From assembly GCA_023415475.1 (NCBI GenBank), contig JAEZKL010000112.1, positions 1-47,777 on the forward strand: DNA of 47,777 nt, given 5' to 3'. The notes below the pieces were generated by a model. The model searched no databases. It had not been told where the DNA came from and saw nothing but the letters and a program-made list of their open reading frames with translations. Position 1 is the first letter of the stretch, and each line of letters opens with the position of its first letter. The translations under genes were made by a program, and so were the position numbers. Shown here in pieces: positions 41,913 to 47,777 of the stretch. The DNA is from Bacillota bacterium. Lineage in GTDB: Bacteria; Bacillota; Clostridia; Lachnospirales; Lachnospiraceae.

Positions 41913-43196
41913 ATGTCGAGTATAGAGGTCATCGGTGGTAAGCAATTAAAAGGTGAACTTAATATACAAGGGTCAAAGAATGCAGCTTTACCGGTAATTG
42001 CTGCTACTATTCTGAATAGGGGAACAACAGTACTTAAGAATTGTCCTAAAATACTTGATGTTTGTCATATGGTTAATATTCTTCAGGAACTGGGGTGCGT
42101 AGCATCCTGGGATGGGAATACCCTTTATGTGGATAGCAGTAATGCAGCTTCGACCTCTGTTCCGGAGGAATCTGTTACTAAGATGCGCAGCTCCATTCTG
42201 TTTTTAGGATCATTACTTGGCAGACATAAAGAGGTAACGATTGCATATCCGGGTGGTTGTTCCATTGGGAAGCGGCCGATTGATTATCATTTAAAGGCTA
42301 TAAAGAAGATGAATGTAACACAGGAATTTACCGGTGAGAATGATGCTATGATTCATTGTTATTCGGATCGAATTCTTGGAGCCGATATATTTCTTGAATT
42401 CCCGAGTGTCGGAGCTACACAGAACATAATTCTGACCGCGGTACTTTCCGAGGGTACAACTAGAATTTTTAATGCAGCAAGAGAGCCGGAAGTGATTGAG
42501 GTATGCAATTATCTAATTGCAGCAGGTGCCAGGATCTGCGGAAAGGGTACAGCCTTTATAGAAATTGAAGGTGTCAAGCAGTTACATGATGTAGAATTTC
42601 GGCTTTCCTCAGACCGGATTGTTGCAGGAACATATATGGCAGCTGTTGCAGCAGCCGGGGGGGATGTAGTATTTACCAATACTCCGGTTAGCCATCTTGA
42701 GTCTACACTTCGAGTTCTGAAACGTATAGGCTGCAACATCAATATTGTAGATGACAGGGTATCAATACACGCAAGACATAGACCTATGCCGATTGAGTTA
42801 CTAAAGACGCAGCCTTATCCCGGTTTTCCGACTGATATGCAATCGCAGCTTTTGACTGTGCTGTGTCTTGCGGATGGGATCAGTACCATAGTAGAAGAGA
42901 TATTTGAGTCTCGTTATCAGAATATTGATGATCTTAGGAAAATGGGAGCTCAGATTACCTTAGATGCAAAGGAAAATAGAGTGGTTATTACGGGAGTGAA
43001 GCAGTTGACGGGTGCCATCGTTGAAGCACATGACCTACGTGGCGGAGCCGCACTGGTGATTGCAGGGATAGCAGCCACCGGTACCACAGTCGTTCGTAAT
43101 GCTACCAGCATTGAGCGTGGTTATGAAGATATATGCAGAGACTTAGCAGCTATCGGAGCACAGACCAGATATTGCAGTGAAAATGCCGTGGGATGA
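41913..43196 (+). CDS. murA: UDP-GlcNAc 1-carboxyvinyltransferase
   Basis: First committed step of peptidoglycan synthesis: moves enolpyruvate from PEP onto UDP-GlcNAc. GSKNAALPVIAA at the N-terminus, the catalytic loop PGGCSIGKRPID (Cys116, the fosfomycin target), and PGFPTDMQSQ and LRGGAALVIAG near the C-terminus. 427 residues. The start is ATG with a modest GAGGTGTG before it. Firmicutes often have two MurA paralogues; this is one. Its place between ftsW and divIB is taken by murG and murB in Bacillus. Confidence 0.95.
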   Translation: MSSIEVIGGKQLKGELNIQGSKNAALPVIAATILNRGTTVLKNCPKILDVCHMVNILQELGCVASWDGNTLYVDSSNAASTSVPEESVTKMRSSILFLGSLLGRHKEVTIAYPGGCSIGKRPIDYHLKAIKKMNVTQEFTGENDAMIHCYSDRILGADIFLEFPSVGATQNIILTAVLSEGTTRIFNAAREPEVIEVCNYLIAAGARICGKGTAFIEIEGVKQLHDVEFRLSSDRIVAGTYMAAVAAAGGDVVFTNTPVSHLESTLRVLKRIGCNINIVDDRVSIHARHRPMPIELLKTQPYPGFPTDMQSQLLTVLCLADGISTIVEEIFESRYQNIDDLRKMGAQITLDAKENRVVITGVKQLTGAIVEAHDLRGGAALVIAGIAATGTTVVRNATSIERGYEDICRDLAAIGAQTRYCSENAVG

Positions 43197-43219
43197 GAAT
43201 ACAATATGGGAGTATAAGA

Positions 43220-43975
43220 ATGAACCGAATGAAGTCCAGGAATTCGAACAATGTACTAGTAAGAATATGCCGAAGATTAATACTTATTCTTTTAATCCTA
43301 GGCATACCAAGTATTCTGTTCATCAGTACCTTCTATATTAAGAAGCTTGATGTTGTAGGCTCCAGGCAATATACCCCTGAACAGATTACCACCGAATTGA
43401 TTAAGACGAAATTAGATTCAAATTCACTATATCTATACTTAAAGCATCGATATTTTGTGGATGTAACGATTCCCTTCGTGGAGAAAATTGATGTCACCAT
43501 GACAGATACGCATACGATTACAATCTATGTATATGAGAAAATGGTAGCCGGATGCGTAGAATTTATGGGAGAGTATATGTATTTTGACAAGGATGGTATT
43601 ATTGTGGAAAGCTCGTCCGACAGACTGGATGATATACCGGTGATTAGTGGTTTGAAGTTTAACAAAATAATGCTCGGTGAAAAGCTGGAGGTACAGAAGG
43701 ATGAACTATTTGATGTCATTATTAATCTGACTCAGTTGATTCGAAAGTATGAGCTTGATGTCGACAGGATTACGTTCAGCAGTGATTATAATGTGACCTT
43801 AGACTGTGGAGATATCAGGGTTTTGCTCGGGAAAAAAAGTACATATGATGAAGCTCTTTCTGAGCTGAAAAACATCCTGATTGAGGCAAAAGGTATGGAA
43901 ATTACACTCGATATGAGAAATTATGTAAAAGGAACACAAAATATCATTGGAAAACAAAAAAATCCGACAGAATAG
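43220..43975 (+). CDS. divIB: Cell-division protein FtsQ/DivIB
   Basis: Bitopic septal protein. A basic cytoplasmic tail, one membrane segment (about residues 20-40), a POTRA domain (KLDVVGSRQYTPEQI and on), then the beta domain (YMYFDKDGIIVE to about residue 230). 251 residues from the ATG at 43220, after GGGAG. An in-frame ATG at 43193 overlaps the murA stop (ATGA) and would add nine residues. It interacts with the FtsL/PBP group. The product is divergent, as usual for the family, so the topology and context weigh most. Confidence 0.88.
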   Translation: MNRMKSRNSNNVLVRICRRLILILLILGIPSILFISTFYIKKLDVVGSRQYTPEQITTELIKTKLDSNSLYLYLKHRYFVDVTIPFVEKIDVTMTDTHTITIYVYEKMVAGCVEFMGEYMYFDKDGIIVESSSDRLDDIPVISGLKFNKIMLGEKLEVQKDELFDVIINLTQLIRKYELDVDRITFSSDYNVTLDCGDIRVLLGKKSTYDEALSELKNILIEAKGMEITLDMRNYVKGTQNIIGKQKNPTE

Positions 43976-44018
43976 ATAAAAAAGACTTAAATAAATTAGT
44001 ATTTTTTAAAAATTATAC

Positions 44019-44047
44019 TTGATTATTTGGGAATTAAAAGATATTAT
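44019..44047 (+). promoter_or_regulatory. Promoter for ftsZ
   Basis: TTGATT (44019-44024) and TATTAT (44042-44047) with a 17-base spacer, in the 219-base gap ahead of ftsZ. Confidence 0.52.
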
Positions 44048-44060
44048 ATAAAGTAGGATT

Positions 44061-44102
44061 ATGGGATACCATAGTTAGTATGCGAGTGAAATTTTATCCC
44101 AT
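44061..44102 (+). other. Leader hairpin of ftsZ
   Basis: ATGGGATA (44061-44068) pairs perfectly with TATCCCAT (44095-44102) just downstream of the predicted transcript start. No T-run. A role in mRNA stability or control is possible. Confidence 0.35.
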
Positions 44103-44194
44103 TATCATGTGGTTTTGGAAGAATAATGGAATGATATTATCAGGGATTGATTATTCAAATTGATAGAAAGAATACGATGAAGGAGGAATTGACC

Positions 44195-45442
44195 TTGCTT
44201 GAGATAAGAACAAATGAGGCGGATACCACTGCAAAAATTCTTCTAATCGGAGTAGGAGGTGCAGGAAATAACGCTGTTAATCGAATGATAGAAGAGAATA
44301 TCCTCGGTGTTGAATTTGTTTGCGTGAATACGGACAAGCAGCACTTGAAAAACTGCAAGGCTCCGTTATGCATTCAAATCGGTGAGAAATTAACAAAAGG
44401 ATTAGGTGCCGGAGCACAGCCGGAGATTGGTCAGAAGGCTGCCGAAGAGAGCAAGGAACAATTAACAGAGATAATAAAAGGCTCTGATATGGTTTTCGTA
44501 ACCTGTGGTATGGGTGGCGGAACCGGAACGGGAGCTGCTCCTGTGGTTGCTCAGATTGCTAAGGATTTGGGGATACTAACGGTGGGTATTGTTACCAAGC
44601 CCTTTAAGTTTGAAGCAAAGACCCGTATGACAAATGCCATCTCGGGAATTGATCGCTTAAAAGAGCATGTGGATACCTTGATCGTGATTCCGAATGATAA
44701 ACTGTTAGAAATCGTAGACCGCAGGACCACAATGCCGGATGCACTACGCAAAGCGGATGAAGTATTACAGCAGGGCGTTCAGGGCATCACAGATCTTATT
44801 AATGTACCAGGCTTGATTAATCTTGACTTTGCGGATGTTCAGACCGTTATGAAGGATAAGGGAGTTGCACATATCGGAATTGGTTTGGGTGTCGGCGATG
44901 ATAAATGTATTGATGCGGTAAAACAAGCGATTACCAGCCCTCTTCTTGAGACAACCATACAGGGAGCTTCCCATGTTATTATTAATATTTCCGGTGATAT
45001 CAGCCTCGTTGAAGCGAATGATGCAGCAACCTTGGTTCAAGAATTAGCCGGTGATTCCGCTAACATTATCTTTGGTGCGATGTTTGACGATGTAAATCCG
45101 GATACCGCTACAATAACAGTAATTGCGACTGGCTTAGACGGAAGAAACAAAGAGATGGTGAAGACTCCTGATTTTTTGAGACATCATCCTTCGAACATCG
45201 GTGGTGCTAAGCCTGCCACAGCAAAGCCGGAGTATAGTATGAACAGATCCTTTACTTCAGGGATGAACTATAATGGTACAAGCCAAACTAGTCAGCAGGT
45301 ATATAGTGCGCAGACTGGTTATCAGACGGATCCGAACAGACGTCCTGTAAGCCAGCCGGCAAAGGCTCCTGCAAATACGAATACTGATCCAAGCGGTATC
45401 AAGATACCTGAATTTTTACAGAAAAACCGTCATAATAAATAG
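44195..45442 (+). CDS. ftsZ: Cell-division GTPase FtsZ
   Basis: Tubulin-like GTPase forming the division ring. GVGGAGNNAVNRM, the tubulin signature GMGGGTGTGAAPV, the T7 region with NLDFADV (residues about 205-212), then a variable linker (about 330-395) and the C-terminal binding peptide GIKIPEFLQKN, which docks on SepF, FtsA and others. 415 residues. AGGAGG (44181-44186) points to the TTG at 44195, giving MLEIRTNEA; the ATG at 44177 has no site. ftsA does not precede it. Confidence 0.95.
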   Translation: MLEIRTNEADTTAKILLIGVGGAGNNAVNRMIEENILGVEFVCVNTDKQHLKNCKAPLCIQIGEKLTKGLGAGAQPEIGQKAAEESKEQLTEIIKGSDMVFVTCGMGGGTGTGAAPVVAQIAKDLGILTVGIVTKPFKFEAKTRMTNAISGIDRLKEHVDTLIVIPNDKLLEIVDRRTTMPDALRKADEVLQQGVQGITDLINVPGLINLDFADVQTVMKDKGVAHIGIGLGVGDDKCIDAVKQAITSPLLETTIQGASHVIINISGDISLVEANDAATLVQELAGDSANIIFGAMFDDVNPDTATITVIATGLDGRNKEMVKTPDFLRHHPSNIGGAKPATAKPEYSMNRSFTSGMNYNGTSQTSQQVYSAQTGYQTDPNRRPVSQPAKAPANTNTDPSGIKIPEFLQKNRHNK

Positions 45443-45618
45443 CTAGGAAGCGAGCACTTACTACAGATCAGAGAAGTTGACCCTGACTATGACAGACGGA
45501 TTGTTCATCAATTGATAAACGAATATGTTTGGAATGGGACAACTCGAAATTAAAGTCGAATTTCTAGGGTCTGCTAGGTAGGGATGATAGAATTATCTTT
45601 ATACATAAGAGATTAAGG

Positions 45619-45660
45619 CTGTCAGATTATTTTTTATTAAATAATCTGACAGTTTTTTTT
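45619..45660 (+). terminator. Rho-independent terminator after ftsZ
   Basis: CTGTCAGATTATTT (45619-45632) pairs perfectly with AAATAATCTGACAG (45639-45652), then eight T. It lies 176 bases after the ftsZ stop. The stretch between holds no clear gene, only a 36-codon open frame in phase with ftsZ. The rest of the 397-base gap carries the spoIIGA promoter region and a weak AT-rich hairpin (45693-45722). Confidence 0.93.
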
Positions 45661-45732
45661 ATGTAAAAAAAGCATATTAAATCAAAAACTGTAAAAATAA
45701 GTAAATGAAAACACTTATTTTTTAACCACGAA

Positions 45733-45765
45733 CTGACAAATTTTGGAAGATAAACAAGTTATAAT
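45733..45765 (+). promoter_or_regulatory. spoIIG-like promoter, possibly Spo0A-activated
   Basis: CTGACA (45733-45738, 5/6 to TTGACA) and a perfect TATAAT (45760-45765) are 21 bases apart, wider than the usual 17. The Bacillus spoIIG promoter is known for a similarly wide spacer and needs Spo0A. The -35 region here overlaps TGACAAA, which is one mismatch from the 0A box TGNCGAA. This is inference by analogy; the spacing itself is seen. Confidence 0.45.
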
Positions 45766-45839
45766 CGGTTATGTACATTGAGGTTAGATAAAATATATTA
45801 GTTACATTGGATGCTTAGCAAAACTTTTGGAGGTGAATT

Positions 45840-46814
45840 TTGTATCTAGAGATTTATCCGGATATCGTATTTATCCTGAATTTCTGTATAGATTTTATTC
45901 TGCTCGTCCTTGTCAAGGCAGTAAATCGAAAAAGAAGCGGCTTACTTCGGCTGTGCTGCGCTGCGATAATTGGGGGAGGTTCTGCCGTACTGATCAGCTT
46001 GATACCCTGGGTGAATTCAATGGCATATATCCTTCCGTCCGTATTCGTAATAAAAGCAATCTCTGTATTGGTTAAGATAATAGCAATACCTCTGATGCTA
46101 TTGGTCGCCTTTGGTAGGATGAAATGGACCGACTTTCTAAAACAGGGAATCAGTTTTTGTTTAATCACATATATTGTCGGCGGTTTAATGAACTCGATTT
46201 ATTATAACACAAGGCTTAGATTTGATTTGTTGAATTTAGGAGATGCGATTATGTTAAGCAATATATCATGGAGCTTTGTAGCCCTTACTATGACAATTAT
46301 TGTGTTACTTGCAGTCGGTTTGTTATTATTGTGGCGGTTATATCGACGGAAGGATAAGGATATCTATGATGTAGAACTGACTCTGGAAGGGCGCTGTATC
46401 AAGACGAAGGGTCTGTTTGACACAGGGAATTGCCTATATGATCCTTTATATCATAGGCCTGTTATTGTAATCGAGCGTTCAGTCGTCGAAGAATTATTAT
46501 CCAAGGAATTCCTTGACGAGTTTGAGATTACGAAGAATTATCTTTCGGGAACTTTGATGGAGGAAGAAGTAGCCACGTCTTTGGAGCAGTCCGATACAAT
46601 GAAAAAGTTGTTGCTGCGGCTTCGTATCATTCCGTACTCATCCATAGGCAAAGCGCAGGGAATGATGTTTGGATTAAAGCTGGATCAATTAGTTATACAT
46701 ACGGGGAAGGAAACAATCTGCTGTAACAGGATTACGGCTGCAATCTCAGATAATAGCTTATCCCCCAAGGAGGAATATCACGTGATTTTACATAAAGAGC
46801 TTTTATACGCTTAG
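45840..46814 (+). CDS. spoIIGA: Sporulation sigma-E processing peptidase
   Basis: Membrane aspartic protease that removes the pro-sequence of SigE in the mother cell. N-terminal half with five membrane segments (about residues 5-160), C-terminal half a pepsin-like domain with the active-site motif FDTGNCLYDP (Asp194). 324 residues. The start is TTG at 45840, 6 bases after GGAGG. It precedes its substrate gene sigE by 35 bases, as in other spore formers. Confidence 0.95.
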   Translation: MYLEIYPDIVFILNFCIDFILLVLVKAVNRKRSGLLRLCCAAIIGGGSAVLISLIPWVNSMAYILPSVFVIKAISVLVKIIAIPLMLLVAFGRMKWTDFLKQGISFCLITYIVGGLMNSIYYNTRLRFDLLNLGDAIMLSNISWSFVALTMTIIVLLAVGLLLLWRLYRRKDKDIYDVELTLEGRCIKTKGLFDTGNCLYDPLYHRPVIVIERSVVEELLSKEFLDEFEITKNYLSGTLMEEEVATSLEQSDTMKKLLLRLRIIPYSSIGKAQGMMFGLKLDQLVIHTGKETICCNRITAAISDNSLSPKEEYHVILHKELLYA

Positions 46815-46849
46815 CACGCAATCATAAAGATAAATATGGGAGGTTTATT

Positions 46850-47590
46850 ATGCTTTTAAAGTTATCGATACAGAACAAGTTTCAATTTCGGATGATCCCG
46901 GACATACGTACTATAATATTTGGACATAAAGGCGAGATACACTACATTGGCGGTGCCGAGGTATTACCTCCGCCATTGGATCCTGTCAGGGAAGCAGAAG
47001 TGATTAATGAGCTGGGAACGGAACGGGACGGAGAGATGAAATCAATCCTTGTCGAACATAATCTCCGGCTTGTAGTATACATAGCAAAAAAGTTTGATAA
47101 TACCGGAGTCGGAGTGGAAGACCTGATCTCTATCGGTACCATTGGTCTAATCAAGGCAATCAATACCTTTAATCCGGATAAAAATATTAAGCTTGCTACT
47201 TATGCATCCAGGTGTATCGAGAATGAGATATTAATGTATCTGCGTAGAAACAATAAAACTAAGCTCGAGGTATCAATTGATGAACCTCTGAATGTGGATT
47301 GGGATGGAAATGAGTTGCTTCTGTCTGATATTTTAGGGACCGAAGAGGACGTAATCTATCGTAACATTGAAGAAGAAGTCGACCGCAAGCTTTTACGCAG
47401 AGCCTTGTCAAAGCTGTCAGATCGGGAACGTATTATTGTAGATCTTCGATTTGGTTTGAATACGGATGACGGAATTGAGCGAACTCAGAAGGAGGTTGCG
47501 GATTTGCTAGGAATTTCTCAATCTTATATCTCAAGACTGGAAAAGAAGATCATTAAGCGTCTGAAGAAGGAAATGGTACGTTTTGAGTAA
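46850..47590 (+). CDS. sigE: Sporulation sigma factor SigE precursor
   Basis: Early mother-cell sigma factor made as an inactive precursor. An N-terminal pro-sequence of about 31 residues ends at HYIGGAEVLPPPL; by analogy with Bacillus pro-SigE the cut would fall between His31 and Tyr32. Then region 2 (EHNLRLVVYIAKKF, DLISIGTIGLIKAI, LATYASRCIENEILMYLRR) and region 4 (LSDRERIIVDLRFGL, TQKEVADLLGISQSYISRLE). 246 residues. GGGAGG lies before the ATG. It is cleaved by the neighbouring SpoIIGA. Confidence 0.96.
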   Translation: MLLKLSIQNKFQFRMIPDIRTIIFGHKGEIHYIGGAEVLPPPLDPVREAEVINELGTERDGEMKSILVEHNLRLVVYIAKKFDNTGVGVEDLISIGTIGLIKAINTFNPDKNIKLATYASRCIENEILMYLRRNNKTKLEVSIDEPLNVDWDGNELLLSDILGTEEDVIYRNIEEEVDRKLLRRALSKLSDRERIIVDLRFGLNTDDGIERTQKEVADLLGISQSYISRLEKKIIKRLKKEMVRFE

Positions 47591-47640
47591 ACTGGAAATT
47601 ATTTCTTATCAGTTAATCGTATAAACAAGAGCTAAAACGT

Positions 47641-47670
47641 GAATCATTTTATAAAGAAAATGAATGATTC
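47641..47670 (+). other. Hairpin abutting the sigG ribosome binding site
   Basis: GAATCATT (47641-47648) pairs perfectly with AATGATTC (47663-47670); the next base begins GGAGG. It could affect translation of sigG. GTATA at 47619-47623 and the CATTTTA word at 47645-47651 recall SigF/SigG-type promoters, but the spacing is not convincing. Confidence 0.4.
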
Positions 47671-47682
47671 GGAGGTTTCGAT

Positions 47683-47777
47683 ATGGCTCTTTATAAGGTT
47701 GAGATTTGCGGTGTTAATACAGCTAAATTGCCATTGTTAAAAAACACTGAAAAGGAAGAATTGTTTCAGAAAATATT
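47683..47777 (+). CDS. sigG: Sporulation sigma factor SigG, 3' end beyond window
   Basis: Late forespore sigma factor. Only the first 31 codons are present, starting MALYKVEICGVNTAKLPLLK, which closely resembles the conserved start KVEICGVxTSKLPxLKN of SigG, the sequence where the anti-sigma factor binds. GGAGGT (47671-47676) is 6 bases before the ATG. It lies 92 bases after sigE, the order seen in Bacillus and clostridia. Confidence 0.92.
   Translation, partial: MALYKVEICGVNTAKLPLLKNTEKEELFQKI

Noticed and set aside
1..47777. CRISPR array, tRNA or rRNA genes, prophage
   Set aside because: No regularly spaced direct repeats, no tRNA cloverleaf with TTCRA arm, no rRNA-like sequence and no phage-type genes were seen on either strand.

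Overview
The window looks like a chromosomal stretch from an anaerobic, endospore-forming Firmicute, most probably of the Lachnospiraceae / Clostridium phytofermentans type. The base composition is moderately AT-rich, ribosome binding sites are strong (GGAGG), and TTG and GTG starts are frequent. It carries spoIIGA-sigE-sigG, a SpoVD-like PBP, a PASTA kinase and a MurE with the DNPR motif for meso-diaminopimelate. Nearly all genes lie on the + strand; only the truncated argG at the left edge is on the - strand. I see no tRNA, rRNA, CRISPR array, prophage or transposase gene.

Layout. 1-6020: arginine biosynthesis, with argG divergent from maf, a GNAT acetyltransferase and argJ-argB-argD, closed by a strong terminator. 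6134-12981: a DMT-type membrane protein, then a competence-like block in which a two-component system and a GerMN lipoprotein sit between comEA and comEC. 13123-14618: an MBL-fold hydrolase and a DUF434-type protein, followed directly by a 215-bp palindromic, MITE-like element (14619-14833), an unexplained stem-loop and a terminator. 15111-29278: murE, priA, then the classic Firmicute block def-fmt-yugP-rsmB-rlmN-prpC-prkC-rsgA-rpe-thiN, which joins translation initiation, rRNA modification, PASTA kinase/phosphatase signalling and ribosome assembly. A GC-rich structured intergenic element separates rsgA from rpe. 29412-31472: ychF and lgt. 31643-47777: the division and cell-wall (dcw) cluster mraZ-rsmH-ftsL-pbpB-spoVD-mraY-murD-ftsW-murA-divIB-ftsZ, running into spoIIGA-sigE and the first 95 bases of sigG.

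How the genes work together. The dcw genes make lipid-linked peptidoglycan precursor (murA, murE, murD, mraY), polymerise and cross-link it at the septum (ftsW, two PBPs, ftsL, divIB), and place it with FtsZ. PrkC/PrpC probably sense and regulate this wall synthesis. SpoIIGA-SigE-SigG take over during sporulation, as in Bacillus, where the same order ftsZ-spoIIGA-sigE-sigG is found. Compared with the Bacillus cluster, murE has moved away, murG and ftsA are missing from their usual places, and murA lies between ftsW and divIB.

Most of the coding content is conserved housekeeping. The novelty, if any, is in the intergenic structured elements (14619-14833, 14854-14906, 27731-27856, 20647-20719), the comEA/two-component/GerMN/comEC arrangement, a KTG-to-KTA change in the SpoVD-like PBP, and a set of well-formed regulatory sites (MraZ decamer repeats, a spoIIG-like promoter).
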